64,000 nucleotides of DNA from positions 119,065-183,064 of the forward strand of contig NZ_JANLGI010000010.1 in assembly GCF_024655635.1 (NCBI RefSeq), written 5' to 3'. Below, piece by piece: positions 1 through 8,609 of the stretch (position 1 is the first letter of the stretch; each line of letters begins with the position of its first letter). The notes under the pieces were generated by a model. The model saw nothing but the letters and a program-made list of their open reading frames with translations. It was not told the DNA's origin and did no database searches. Position numbers and translations under genes: made by a program. This DNA is from Allobosea sp. 47.2.35 (GTDB lineage: Bacteria; Pseudomonadota; Alphaproteobacteria; Rhizobiales; Beijerinckiaceae).

Positions 1-868
1 CCTTGGCCTTGAGCTCGCCGAGCACCTCGCCCGCCTCGCGCAGCTCCGCCTCGCGCTGGAACGCGCGGGTCGTCTCGGCCGCCTTCTGCACGGCCGCCTG
101 CTGCTCGGGCGAAAGCGAGGCCCAGAACTTCCTCGAGGCCACCAGCGCGACCGGCGTGTAGACGTGGTTGGTGACGGTCAGGTACTTCTGCACCTCGAAC
201 ATCTTGTTCGCGTACATGTCGACGAACGGGTGCTCGTAGCCGTCGAGCGCCTTTGTCTCCAGAGCCGTGTAGACCTCGGTAAACGCCATCGGCACGGCGT
301 TCATGCCCATCGCGTTGAAGCTCGCCAGCGCCATCGGGCTCTGCATGACGCGGACCTTGAGGCCCTTCATGTCGGCGAGCGACGCGATCGGCCTCTTGCT
401 GTTCGAGAGATTGCGGAAGGCGCCGCCCGACCAGGCGAGGCCCTGCAGGTTCATGTCGGCGAGCCCGTCCAGCAGGCGCTTGCCGGCGGGACCGTCGAGC
501 ACGGCGGCAGCCTCGGCATCGGTCGCGAACAGGAACGGGAAATCGAAGATCTGCAGCTCTTTCTTGCGCGCCGCGATCGGCGAGAGCGCGCCCATGTAGA
601 AGTCGATCGTGCCGGCCTGCGTCGCGATCAGCATCTTCTCCTCGGAGCCGAGCGCGGCATTGGCGAAGACGTCGATCTTGACGCTGCCATTCGTCGCCTT
701 GGCGACCTCTTCCGCGAAGCGGCGCATCGCGGTGGCGCGGGGATGGGAATCGGCGAAGGAGTGGCCGAGCTTGGCGGTCTTCACGCCCTGCGCGCTTGCG
801 GGCGCAAGGCCTGTGGCGGCAAGCGCCGCTCCGGCAGCGAGCAGCGTCCGGCGGGTTCCGTTGAACAT
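1..868 (-). CDS. TRAP transporter solute-binding protein, DctP family (3' end outside window)
   Basis: Periplasmic binding protein of a tripartite ATP-independent (TRAP) transporter. Read on the minus strand from an ATG at 868, it begins with a signal peptide (MFNGTRRTLLAAGAALAATG, cleavage near ASAQG). The mature chain starts GVKTAKLGHSFADSHPRATA and later contains IASLADMKGLKVRVMQSP and GYEHPFVDMY, which are typical DctP/YiaO segments. About 289 codons are present and the C-terminus lies beyond position 1. It is divergent from the GntR gene at 1001, with a FadR-type operator between them, so that regulator probably controls it. The membrane subunits are expected further left. The ligand is unknown; a sugar acid or other carboxylate is likely because an SDR and an enolase-superfamily enzyme are linked. 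Confidence 0.93.
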   Translation of the reverse strand, partial: MFNGTRRTLLAAGAALAATGLAPASAQGVKTAKLGHSFADSHPRATAMRRFAEEVAKATNGSVKIDVFANAALGSEEKMLIATQAGTIDFYMGALSPIAARKKELQIFDFPFLFATDAEAAAVLDGPAGKRLLDGLADMNLQGLAWSGGAFRNLSNSKRPIASLADMKGLKVRVMQSPMALASFNAMGMNAVPMAFTEVYTALETKALDGYEHPFVDMYANKMFEVQKYLTVTNHVYTPVALVASRKFWASLSPEQQAAVQKAAETTRAFQREAELREAGEVLGELKAK

Positions 869-945
869 ATCGAGCCTTCCCTGTGCTTGGCGCATTGTGT
901 CGCTCTGGGGGCGGGCGCCGTTGCGGCACCCATAACGCGGTAGAA

Positions 946-970
946 GTCAGGTTGTCAAACAACTGACAAC
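946..970. promoter_or_regulatory. Operator-like palindrome for the GntR/FadR regulator
   Basis: The 11-mer TTGTCAAACAA at 952-962 fits the FadR-subfamily consensus TNGT-N3-ACNA exactly. It sits inside a longer imperfect dyad (GTCAG-G-TTGT, 946-955, against ACAACTGAC, 959-967). A second overlapping pairing is GTTGTC (951-956) with GACAAC (965-970). The site lies between the divergent TRAP binding-protein and GntR genes. Autoregulation plus control of the transporter is inferred. Confidence 0.6.
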
Positions 971-1000
971 GTGACAATGATGACCCAGCAGGAACCCGCC

Positions 1001-1750
1001 ATGCAGCTCTCATCCATCGGATCACGGCCCAATCTCGCGAGCGATGCCGCCACCGCGCTGGCGACCTCGATCCGTTCGGGCGCCTTGCAGCCGGGCGCGC
1101 GGCTGCCCTCGGAGACGGAGTTGGCCCGCCAGCTCGGCGTCAGCCGGCCGGTGGTGCGCGAGGCGATCGCCTATCTCAAGGCCGACGGCATCGTCGAAAG
1201 CCGGCGCGGCCTCGGGCTCTTCGTCAACCAGCAGGATTCCCTGCGGCTGCGCCGCGCCGAGATCGCCGCCTCCGAGCAGTCGATCCTGCAATTCCTGGAA
1301 TTCCGCCTCGGGCTTGAGGTCGAGGCCGCGCAACTGGCCTCGCTACGCCATACACCGGAGGACCTCGCCCGGATGAACGCGGCCGAGGCCGCGCTCAACG
1401 CCGCCGATGATGCGGGGGAGGACAGCGCCGCCCATGATCTCGCGCTCCATCTCGCCATCGCCACGGCCGCGCACAACCCGCTCTTCCTGACCGTGCTCCA
1501 GTTCGTATCGAGCCCGCTGCTCAACTCGATCCGCAGCATGCGCGACAAGGATCGCGGCGAGGATTCCAACATCGCGATCCGCCGCGCCGACCATGCCGCC
1601 ATCCTCGGCCGTATCCGCGCCCGCGACCCGGCCGGCGCCGGCGAGGCGATGCGCAAGCATATCGGCGAATCCTATCGCCGCTACGCCGCTCAGCTTGCCG
1701 CGAGCGGCACGATGCCGGCCCATCCGGCCCTTCAGTCCACGCCGAAATAG
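1001..1750 (+). CDS. GntR-family transcriptional regulator, FadR/FCD subfamily
   Basis: Regulator of about 249 residues. An N-terminal winged helix has the GntR signature (GARLPSETELARQLGVSRPV, then REAIAYLKADGIVESRRGLG). An all-helical FCD ligand-binding domain follows, with the metal-site His pattern (HDLALHLAIATAAHN ... RRADHAAILGRI ... AMRKHI). I place the start at ATG 1001 because AGGA (990-993) sits seven bases upstream. In-frame GTG 971 and ATG 977/980 would place the start against or inside the operator-like dyad and lack a ribosome site. It is followed after about 11 bases by an SDR and an enolase-superfamily gene, so it probably responds to an acid-sugar intermediate of that pathway. 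Confidence 0.93.
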   Translation: MQLSSIGSRPNLASDAATALATSIRSGALQPGARLPSETELARQLGVSRPVVREAIAYLKADGIVESRRGLGLFVNQQDSLRLRRAEIAASEQSILQFLEFRLGLEVEAAQLASLRHTPEDLARMNAAEAALNAADDAGEDSAAHDLALHLAIATAAHNPLFLTVLQFVSSPLLNSIRSMRDKDRGEDSNIAIRRADHAAILGRIRARDPAGAGEAMRKHIGESYRRYAAQLAASGTMPAHPALQSTPK

Positions 1751-1761
1751 GACCTTCAAGC

Positions 1762-2526
1762 TTGACCTCTCCCTTCGATCTCTCGGGGCGCACCGCGCTC
1801 GTGACCGGTTCCTCGCGCGGGCTCGGCCGTGCCATGGCCGAAGGGCTCGCGGCCGCGGGCGCGAGCATCATCCTCAACGGCGCCGACGCCGGCCGCCTCA
1901 CCGAGGCCGTCGCGGCGATGAGCGCGGCCGGCCATACCGCACGCGGCCTCAACTTCGACGTGACGGATGAGCAGGCGGTCGTCGCCGCATTTGCCGCGCT
2001 CGATGCCGAGGGCGTCGCGGTCGACATTCTCGTCAACAATGCCGGCATCCAGTTCCGCAAGCCGATGCTGGAGCTGGAGACGGCCGACTGGCGCCGCGTG
2101 CTCGACACCAACCTGACCAGTGCCTTCATGGTCGGCCGCGAGGCCGCCCGCCGCATGGCGAAGCGCGGCCATGGCAAGGTCATCAATATCGGCTCGCTGA
2201 CCAGCGAACTCGCCCGTGCGACCGTCGCGCCCTATACGGTGGCGAAAGGCGGCATCAAGATGCTGACCAAGGCCATGGCGGCCGAATGGGGCGAGCTCGG
2301 CATCCAGGCCAATGCGATCGGCCCCGGCTACATGCTCACCGACATGAACCAGGCGCTGATCGAGAACCCGAGCTTCGATGCCTGGGTGAAGGGCCGCACG
2401 CCGGCCCGCCGCTGGGGCCGCCCGGGCGAGCTCGCCGGCACCTGCGTCTATCTCGCCTCCTCGGCGTCCGACTATGTCAGCGGCCAGATCATCTATGTCG
2501 ATGGCGGCATGATCTCGGTGCTGTGA
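1762..2526 (+). CDS. SDR-family oxidoreductase (gluconate 5-dehydrogenase-like)
   Basis: A 254-residue classical short-chain dehydrogenase. The Rossmann cofactor motif TGSSRGLGRAMAEGL is near residue 15, NNAG near residue 93, catalytic Ser in INIGSLTS and the YxxxK pair in YTVAKGG near residue 160. It ends in the usual VDGGMISVL. The sequence resembles IdnO/Gno proteins that oxidise or reduce 5-keto sugar acids; the substrate cannot be read from sequence. The start is a TTG at 1762, close behind the GntR stop. The enolase-superfamily gene follows 71 bases later, suggesting one sugar-acid catabolic operon. Confidence 0.92.
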   Translation: MTSPFDLSGRTALVTGSSRGLGRAMAEGLAAAGASIILNGADAGRLTEAVAAMSAAGHTARGLNFDVTDEQAVVAAFAALDAEGVAVDILVNNAGIQFRKPMLELETADWRRVLDTNLTSAFMVGREAARRMAKRGHGKVINIGSLTSELARATVAPYTVAKGGIKMLTKAMAAEWGELGIQANAIGPGYMLTDMNQALIENPSFDAWVKGRTPARRWGRPGELAGTCVYLASSASDYVSGQIIYVDGGMISVL

Positions 2527-2597
2527 GCCCCAAGAACCAACAAGCGGCGAGGGGGCTTCGCGCCCGCGCCCGAACAGATTGAACAGGACGAAACGCC

Positions 2598-3797
2598 ATG
2601 AAGATCACCGCCATCGAAACCCTGCGCGCCGAGGAGTTCGGCAACGTGCTCTGGGTCCGCGTCCACACCGATTCCGGCCATATCGGGCTCGGCGAGACCT
2701 TCTACGGCGCTGCATCCGTCGAGGCGCATATCCATGACACGCTGGCCGGGCGCCTGCTCGGAAAGAACCCGCTGCATATCGAGGCGTTGCATCGCGAGAT
2801 GACCAACCTGCCGATGGCGCAGTCCTCGACGGGGGCTGAATCCCGCGCGACCTCGGCGATCGACATCGCGCTCTGGGACCATTTCGGCAAGGTCTGCGGC
2901 CTGCCGGTGCACCAGATGTTGGGCGGGCTCTGCCGCGACAAGCAGCGCATCTACAACACCTGCGCCGGCACCCGTTACGTGCGCTCCAGCAACATCAAAC
3001 CGGTCTCGAACTGGAGCCTGGGCGACGAGGGCAGCCCCTATGAGGATCTCGACGGCTTCATGAACCGCGCCGACGCGCTGGCCGAGAACCTGCTGGAGCA
3101 GGGCATCACCGCGATGAAGATCTGGCCGTTCGATCCGCCCGCGATCGAGAACCAGGGCCTCTACATCACCGCCGAGCAGATGAAGAAGGCGGTCGAGCCC
3201 TTTGAAAAGATTCGCAAGGCCGTCGGCGACAAGATGGAGATCATGGTCGAGTTCCACTCGCTCTGGAACCTGCCGACCGCCAAGCAGATCGCCCGCGTGC
3301 TCGAGCCCTACAAGCCGACCTGGTACGAGGATCCGATCCGGATGAACTCGCCGCAGGCGCTGGCCGAATACGCCCGCTCGACCGATGTCTGGGTCTGCGC
3401 CAGCGAGACGCTCGGCTCGCGCTGGCCCTACAAGGACATGCTGGAGCGCGACGCCGCCCATGTCGTGATGGTCGATCTCTGCTGGACCGGCGGCCTGACC
3501 GAAGGCCGCAAGATCGCGGCGTTGGCCGAGACCTGGCACCGCCCCTTCGCCCCGCATGACTGCATCGGCCCGGTCGGCTTCGTCGCGGCGGTCCATACCT
3601 CCTTCAGCCAGCCGAACACGCTGATCCAGGAATCGGTGCGCGCCTTCTATCGCGGCTGGTATCTGGAACTGGTCACCGAGATGCCGCGCATCGAGGGCGG
3701 CTATGTCTATCCGATGGAGGCGCCGGGCCTCGGCATCGACCTGCTGCCGGCCGTCTACGAGCGCTCCGACCTGACCGTGCGCCGCTCGACGCTCTGA
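2598..3797 (+). CDS. Enolase-superfamily enzyme (mandelate racemase/muconate lactonizing family), sugar-acid dehydratase-like
   Basis: A 399-residue enolase-superfamily protein. Capping-domain start MKITAIETLRAEEFGNVLWV is followed by the barrel with Lys174 (AMKIWPF), the three metal-binding acids Glu218 (MVEFHS), Glu244 (WYEDP) and Glu270 (ASETLG), and general base His320 (APHDCIGP). The Lys/His acid-base pair suits an acid-sugar dehydratase or epimerase, but members of this family cannot be assigned a substrate from motifs alone. With the SDR it probably converts an aldonate or aldarate to a 2-keto-3-deoxy acid. It is the last gene before a strong hairpin terminator. Confidence 0.92.
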   Translation: MKITAIETLRAEEFGNVLWVRVHTDSGHIGLGETFYGAASVEAHIHDTLAGRLLGKNPLHIEALHREMTNLPMAQSSTGAESRATSAIDIALWDHFGKVCGLPVHQMLGGLCRDKQRIYNTCAGTRYVRSSNIKPVSNWSLGDEGSPYEDLDGFMNRADALAENLLEQGITAMKIWPFDPPAIENQGLYITAEQMKKAVEPFEKIRKAVGDKMEIMVEFHSLWNLPTAKQIARVLEPYKPTWYEDPIRMNSPQALAEYARSTDVWVCASETLGSRWPYKDMLERDAAHVVMVDLCWTGGLTEGRKIAALAETWHRPFAPHDCIGPVGFVAAVHTSFSQPNTLIQESVRAFYRGWYLELVTEMPRIEGGYVYPMEAPGLGIDLLPAVYERSDLTVRRSTL

Positions 3798-3822
3798 AAA
3801 CGCAGCGTTCGGAAACACAAGT

Positions 3823-3852
3823 GCCGCCGCCGGGATGCCGGCGGCGGCTTTC
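3823..3852. terminator. Rho-independent terminator, probably bidirectional
   Basis: A perfect 11-bp GC stem (GCCGCCGCCGG, 3823-3833, with its complement at 3838-3848) and a GATG loop are followed by TTTC. It lies between the convergent enolase-superfamily gene and dctA and could serve both. Confidence 0.8.
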
Positions 3853-3870
3853 TGTTTGGTGCTGTCCGGC

Positions 3871-5205
3871 TTATTCGGCCGGGGCCATCAGGGGCTCGTC
3901 GAGGAAATCCGGCAATTCGCCGGCGAGCGCGGCCTTCAGCCGGTTCTCGTCAAGCTCGCCTTCCCAGCGCGCAACCACGATCGTGGCGACGGCATTGCCG
4001 ATGAAGTTGGTGACCGCGCGGCATTCCGACATGAAGCGATCGATGCCGAGGATCAGCGCCATGCCGGCGACCGGCACGGCCGGGACGACCGAGAGCGTGG
4101 CGGCGAGCGTGATGAAGCCCGCGCCGGTGATGCCGGCCGCGCCCTTCGAGGACAGCATCGCGACCAGCAGCAGCAGGATCTGGTCGCCGAGCGGCAAATG
4201 GATATCCATCGCCTGGGCGATGAACAGCGCCGCCAGCGTCATGTAGATATTGGTGCCATCGAGGTTGAAGGAATAGCCGGTCGGAATGACGAGCCCGACG
4301 ACTGAGCGCTTGCAGCCGGCGGCTTCCATCTTCTCCATTAGGCTCGGCAGCGCCGCTTCCGAGGAGGAGGTGCCGATGACGAGGAGAATCTCGTCCTTGA
4401 TGTAGCGGATCAGCGCCAGGATCGAGAAGCCGTTGTAGCGGGCGACGGCGCCGAGCACGACCAGCACGAAGACCGCCGCCGTGATGTAGAAGGTCAGGAT
4501 CAGGAAGGCGAGATTGGCGACCGAGCCGATGCCGTAGCGGCCGATGGTGAAGGCCATCGCGCCGAAGGCGCCGATGGGGGCGGCCTTCATCAGGATCGCC
4601 ACCAGCTTGAAGATCGGGGTCGAGAGCGCCTGCAGGAAGTCGAGCACCGGCTTGCCGCGCTCGCCGACCATCGCCAGCGACAGGCCGAACAGCACCGAGA
4701 AGAACAGCACCTGCAGGATGTCGCCCGAGGCGAAGGCGCCGACGATCGTCTCCGGGATGATGTTCTGCAGGAAGCCGACGATGCTGGTGTCATGCGCCTT
4801 GGCGGCATAGCCCTGCACGGCCTTGGCGTCGAGGCTGGCGGGATTGATGTGCAGGCCGGCGCCGGGCTGGATCAGGTTGCCGATGACGAGGCCAACGATC
4901 AGCGCCAGCGTCGAGAAGCACAGGAAATAGATCATTGCCTTGCCGGCGACGCGCCCGACCTTCTTCATGTCGGTCATGCCGGCGATGCCGGTCGAGACCG
5001 TCAGGAAGATCACCGGCGCGATGATCATCTTCACCAGCCTGATGAAGGAATCGCCGAGCGGCTTCAGGGCGGCGCCCTGTTCCGGCCAGAAATGGCCGAG
5101 CAGGATGCCCGCCGCGATGGCGAACAGCACCTGCACATAGAGATGCTGGTAAAACTTCTTCGGGCGCGCCGGCTGAGCGGGCGCGATGTCGATCGGGGTC
5201 GCCAT
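3871..5205 (-). CDS. dctA: C4-dicarboxylate:cation symporter DctA
   Basis: Inner-membrane DAACS-family symporter for succinate, fumarate and malate, 444 residues as expected. Signature stretches include [38 protein letters not shown], the serine-rich [14 protein letters not shown] hairpin and the [14 protein letters not shown] substrate/cation-binding segment. The start ATG at 5205 is preceded by AAGGAGC. The reading frame stays open upstream on the same strand, but that part contains the sigma-54 promoter. The dctBD genes are divergent, and control by DctD and RpoN is strongly indicated by the intergenic sites. Confidence 0.97.
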   Translation of the reverse strand: MATPIDIAPAQPARPKKFYQHLYVQVLFAIAAGILLGHFWPEQGAALKPLGDSFIRLVKMIIAPVIFLTVSTGIAGMTDMKKVGRVAGKAMIYFLCFSTLALIVGLVIGNLIQPGAGLHINPASLDAKAVQGYAAKAHDTSIVGFLQNIIPETIVGAFASGDILQVLFFSVLFGLSLAMVGERGKPVLDFLQALSTPIFKLVAILMKAAPIGAFGAMAFTIGRYGIGSVANLAFLILTFYITAAVFVLVVLGAVARYNGFSILALIRYIKDEILLVIGTSSSEAALPSLMEKMEAAGCKRSVVGLVIPTGYSFNLDGTNIYMTLAALFIAQAMDIHLPLGDQILLLLVAMLSSKGAAGITGAGFITLAATLSVVPAVPVAGMALILGIDRFMSECRAVTNFIGNAVATIVVARWEGELDENRLKAALAGELPDFLDEPLMAPAE

Positions 5206-5262
5206 GTTCTGCTCCTTGGGTCGGCGGTCGTCTTGGTTTTGTTCGAAACCGCTGCCCCTCTT

Positions 5263-5280
5263 TCGCAACCGGCGTGCCAA
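5263..5280 (-). promoter_or_regulatory. Sigma-54 (-24/-12) promoter of dctA
   Basis: Read on the minus strand, this segment is TTGGCACGCCGGTTGCGA. It matches the RpoN consensus TGGCACG-N4-TTGC with correct spacing between the GG and GC elements. It lies about 60 bases before the dctA ATG and about 100 bases from the DctD-type palindromes, the classical geometry of a dctA promoter. Confidence 0.9.
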
Positions 5281-5352
5281 CCGGCCGGAACTACAGAAAT
5301 CAAACGAAACCAATGAGTTGCGATTCCCAGCTGAATCAGTTTGCGAACGTGT

Positions 5353-5370
5353 CGGGCGGAATTCCGCACG
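5353..5370. promoter_or_regulatory. DctD-binding palindrome, promoter-proximal copy (imperfect)
   Basis: CGGGCGGAATTCCGCACG is an 18-base dyad with one mismatched pair. It has the same GCGGAATTCCGC core as the perfect site at 5383-5402. Paired sites upstream of a sigma-54 promoter fit cooperative binding of DctD. Confidence 0.75.
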
Positions 5371-5382
5371 CTGCCTCTTGAC

Positions 5383-5402
5383 TTGTGCGGAATTCCGCAC
5401 AA
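5383..5402. promoter_or_regulatory. DctD-binding palindrome, promoter-distal copy (perfect)
   Basis: TTGTGCGGAATTCCGCACAA is a perfect 20-base palindrome, centred about 31 bases from the imperfect copy, or roughly three helical turns. It ends only 11 bases before the dctB start, so a bound activator could also affect dctBD expression. Confidence 0.82.
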
Positions 5403-5413
5403 CGACTTCGGAG

Positions 5414-7234
5414 ATGAGCCGTTCCGGGAGTGATCCATGGAAGAATGCCGCGACGCAGCGCTGGCTGGTCTTCGGGCTGGTCGTGGCGGCGCTGGCTGTC
5501 GCCTCGCTTTTCGCCGCCGGTGAGATCGGCCGCAGCCGCGCCGTCGCCGCGACCGAAAGCCGTGCGACCGATGGCGGCACGCTGGCGCTCGCTATCCTGC
5601 GTGGCGAGCTGGAGAAGCAGCGCGCGCTGCCGGTCATCCTGGCCCGCGATCCTGACGTGCGGCAGGCGCTGACCGGCGGCAGCCGCCACGGGCTCGACCT
5701 CAAGCTGGAGGCGATCGCGAAGGAAGCCCGCACGGCCGTGATCTATCTGCTCGGCCCGGACGGCGTCGCGATCGCGGCCAGCAACTGGAGCGAGCCGACG
5801 AGCTTCGTCGGCAGCGACTACAGCTTCCGCGAATATTTCAGGGGCGCCGTCGCCAATGGTGCGGCCGAGCAGTTCGCGCTTGGCACGGTCAGCCAGCGCC
5901 CCGGTCTCTACATCACCCGGCGGATCGAGGAGGGCGGCCGCAGCCTCGGCGTCGTCGTCGTCAAGGCCGAGTTCGACCGTGTCGAGGCGGGTTGGCGCGC
6001 GCTCGGCGGCCAGACCTATGTCATCGACAAGCGCGGCGTCGTGCTGCTCTCGACGGTCGAGGATTGGCGCTTCCGCGTCGAGACGCCGCTCGATCCGGCC
6101 ACCATAGCCACGATCCGGGATTCGCTCCAGTTCGGCACCGCGCCGCTGACCATGCTGCCTTTGCAGGAACGCGGCGATCTTGTTCAGGGCACAGGCGCCT
6201 TCGCCGGCCGCTACGTCCGCATCCGCCAGCCTGTCGCGACGACTGACTGGCTTTTGGAAGTGCTCCAGCCTGTCGATCCCGCGATCACGGCGGGGCGCTC
6301 GCAATCGCAGGCGCTGGCCGCGTTACTTCTCATGCCGGGGGCGGCGCTGGCCGGCTTCGCGCTCTATCGCCGCCAACGCAATCTCGTCCGGCAGGAGGCC
6401 GACGCCCGCTCCAAGGCCGAGCTTGAGGAGCGCGTCGCCGAGCGCACCGCGGAACTGGCCGGCGCCAACGAGCGCCTCGTCGCCGAGATGGCGAAGCGCA
6501 CCCGCGCGCAGGAGCGGCTGTCCAATCTCCGTGAGGAACTGGCCAAGGCCAACCGCCTCGCGACGCTCGGCCAGATCACGGCCGGCGTCGCGCATGAAGT
6601 GAACCAGCCGCTCGCTGCCTTACGCACCTATACCGAGAACGCCCGCACCTTCCTCAAGCGCGGCGAGCCTGCGGATGCCGACGGGGCGCTGGTCCGCATC
6701 GTCTCGCTGACGGACCGGATCGGCGCGATCACCGAGGCTTTGCGCGGTTTCGCCCGCCGCAGCAAGGAACCGCCCGCCCCGGTTCCGATCGGTACGATCA
6801 TCGACGGCGCACTGACCTTGCTCGAAGGCCCCTTGCATCAGGCCGGCGTGACGCCGCTCGTCACCGTTCCGCCGGAGCCGGTCCATGTCATCGCCCGTCC
6901 GATCGAGCTGGAGCAGGTCTTCGTCAACCTGTTGCGCAATGCCATCGAGGCGCTGATGGAGGGCGGGCAAGGTGGCGAGCCTGCGCTGGCTATCACGGTC
7001 ACGCCAAGCGACGAGCGCGTCGAGATCGCGATCAAGGATCGCGGCCCCGGCCTGTCGGAACAGGCGCTGGCGCAGCTCTTCGTTCCGTTCAGCACCTCGA
7101 AGCCCAAGGGGCTCGGCCTCGGGCTGGTGATCTCGCAGGACATGATCGTCTCCTTCGGCGGTACCTTGACCGCGACGAGCGTCCCCGGCGCCGGCGCCAG
7201 CTTCGTCATCACTCTCGAAAGGGCGGCGGCATGA
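5414..7234 (+). CDS. dctB: C4-dicarboxylate sensor histidine kinase DctB
   Basis: Membrane kinase of 606 residues. TM1 is near residues 14-35 ([20 protein letters not shown]). A double-Cache-type periplasmic sensor region spans about 40-290, with [10 protein letters not shown] and [12 protein letters not shown]2 is near residue 300-315. A coiled linker ([14 protein letters not shown]) leads to the HisKA box [20 protein letters not shown] with phospho-acceptor His394, and then HATPase N ([10 protein letters not shown]), G1 (DRGPGLS) and G2 (KGLGLGL) boxes. The start is ATG 5414, preceded by CGGAG; the frame is open further upstream but that part lies in the dctA promoter region. Its stop overlaps the dctD start by four bases. 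Confidence 0.95.
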   Translation: MSRSGSDPWKNAATQRWLVFGLVVAALAVASLFAAGEIGRSRAVAATESRATDGGTLALAILRGELEKQRALPVILARDPDVRQALTGGSRHGLDLKLEAIAKEARTAVIYLLGPDGVAIAASNWSEPTSFVGSDYSFREYFRGAVANGAAEQFALGTVSQRPGLYITRRIEEGGRSLGVVVVKAEFDRVEAGWRALGGQTYVIDKRGVVLLSTVEDWRFRVETPLDPATIATIRDSLQFGTAPLTMLPLQERGDLVQGTGAFAGRYVRIRQPVATTDWLLEVLQPVDPAITAGRSQSQALAALLLMPGAALAGFALYRRQRNLVRQEADARSKAELEERVAERTAELAGANERLVAEMAKRTRAQERLSNLREELAKANRLATLGQITAGVAHEVNQPLAALRTYTENARTFLKRGEPADADGALVRIVSLTDRIGAITEALRGFARRSKEPPAPVPIGTIIDGALTLLEGPLHQAGVTPLVTVPPEPVHVIARPIELEQVFVNLLRNAIEALMEGGQGGEPALAITVTPSDERVEIAIKDRGPGLSEQALAQLFVPFSTSKPKGLGLGLVISQDMIVSFGGTLTATSVPGAGASFVITLERAAA

Positions 7235-8598
7235 GCGATTCCGCAGACTCCATCGCCGCAATCGAGGTCTCCTTCGTCGATGACGATCCTGACCTGCGCG
7301 ACGCCAATGTCCAGGCTTTGCGCCTCGCCGGCTTCCGGGCGGCGGCGTTGCCGTCGGGGGAGGCGGCATTGGAGCGGATCGGGCCGGATTACGCCGGCAT
7401 CGTCGTCACCGATATTCGCATGCCCGGCATGGACGGGATCGAACTGTTCCGGCGCCTGCGGGCGCTCGATCCCGACATCCCGGTGATCATGATCTCCGGC
7501 CATGCCGATATCGCCACCGCCGTCGGCGCGATGAGCGAGGGCGCCTATGACTTCATCGCCAAGCCCTATGCCGGCGAGCGCCTCGTCGAGACCTTGAGGC
7601 GTGCGGCCGAAAAGCGTGCGCTCGTTCTCGAGAACCGGCGTCTGCGGGCGCTGGCCGGGCAGGGTGTGGAGGAGACCGCGCTGATCGGCGAGACCGCCGC
7701 GATCACGCGCCTGCGCCAGACGATCCGCGAGCTTGCCGATGTCGATGTCGACGTGCTCGTGCTCGGCGAGACCGGGACCGGCAAGGAGGTCGTCGCCGGC
7801 CTGCTGCACCGGCTCGGGCGTCGCCGTGAAAAGCCCTTCGTCGCGCTGAACTGCGGCGCGCTGCCCGACAGCGTGATCGAGAGCGAATTGTTCGGCTACG
7901 AGCCCGGCGCCTTCACCGGCGCGCAGAAGAAGCGGATCGGCCGCATCGAGCATTCCAGCGGCGGCACGCTTTTCCTCGACGAATTGGAGAGCATGCCGCT
8001 TTCCGCCCAGGTCAAGCTCTTGCGCGTGCTGGAAATGCGCGAGATCGCGCCGCTCGGCTCGAACGACCTGCGCCGCGTCGATCTCAGGGTCGTGGCCGCG
8101 ACCAAGGCCGATCTCGGCGACCCCGCCCAGCGCCGCGACTTTCGCGAAGACCTCTATTATCGACTCAACGTCGTGACGCTGCGCATCCCGCCCCTGCGCG
8201 AGCGCCGCCGCGATATCCCGCTGTTGTTCACCCGTTTCCTGGCACGCGCAGCCGAGAAATATCGCAGGCCGGTACCCGCGCTGGATCGGGCCGTCGAACG
8301 CCATCTGGTCGAGAACGATTGGCCGGGCAATGTCCGCGAACTCGTCCATTTCGCCGAACGTGTCGCGCTCGGCCTGTCCAGTGATCTGCCGGCGCAATCG
8401 GCCCGCGCGGATGCCCCGGTAGCAAGCTTGCCCGACCGCCTCAATGCGATCGAGGCCAACCTGATCCGCGAGGCGCTGGAGGCCAATCGCGGCGATGTCC
8501 GCGCGACGCTGGAGATGCTCGGCATCCCCCGCAAGACCTTCTACGACAAGCTCACCCGCCACGGCATCGATCGGGCCGCCTATGCGATAGCGGAGTGA
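7231..8598 (+). CDS. dctD: Sigma-54-dependent response regulator DctD
   Basis: NtrC-family activator of 455 residues. The receiver domain has Asp61 in VVTDIRMPG and conserved Lys in FIAKPY. The AAA+ domain has Walker A GETGTGKE, the sigma-54 contact loop GAFTGA ([11 protein letters not shown]) and Walker B GGTLFLDE. The Fis-type HTH at the C-terminus reads [20 protein letters not shown]. It overlaps dctB (ATGA), so DctB and DctD are translationally coupled. Its target sites are the paired GCGGAATTCCGC palindromes in the dctA-dctB intergenic region. Confidence 0.96.
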   Translation: MSDSADSIAAIEVSFVDDDPDLRDANVQALRLAGFRAAALPSGEAALERIGPDYAGIVVTDIRMPGMDGIELFRRLRALDPDIPVIMISGHADIATAVGAMSEGAYDFIAKPYAGERLVETLRRAAEKRALVLENRRLRALAGQGVEETALIGETAAITRLRQTIRELADVDVDVLVLGETGTGKEVVAGLLHRLGRRREKPFVALNCGALPDSVIESELFGYEPGAFTGAQKKRIGRIEHSSGGTLFLDELESMPLSAQVKLLRVLEMREIAPLGSNDLRRVDLRVVAATKADLGDPAQRRDFREDLYYRLNVVTLRIPPLRERRRDIPLLFTRFLARAAEKYRRPVPALDRAVERHLVENDWPGNVRELVHFAERVALGLSSDLPAQSARADAPVASLPDRLNAIEANLIREALEANRGDVRATLEMLGIPRKTFYDKLTRHGIDRAAYAIAE

Positions 8599-8609
8599 GC
8601 GAGGCTCAC
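8595..8609. terminator. Small hairpin across two convergent stop codons
   Basis: GTGAGC-GAG-GCTCAC forms a 6-bp stem that covers the stop codons of dctD and the convergent enolase-superfamily gene. No T-run follows, so terminator function is uncertain. Confidence 0.3.

Noticed and set aside
5206..5733. N-terminal extension of dctA on the minus strand
   Set aside because: It would read through the sigma-54 promoter and the start of dctB; the ATG at 5205 has a good ribosome site and gives normal DctA length.
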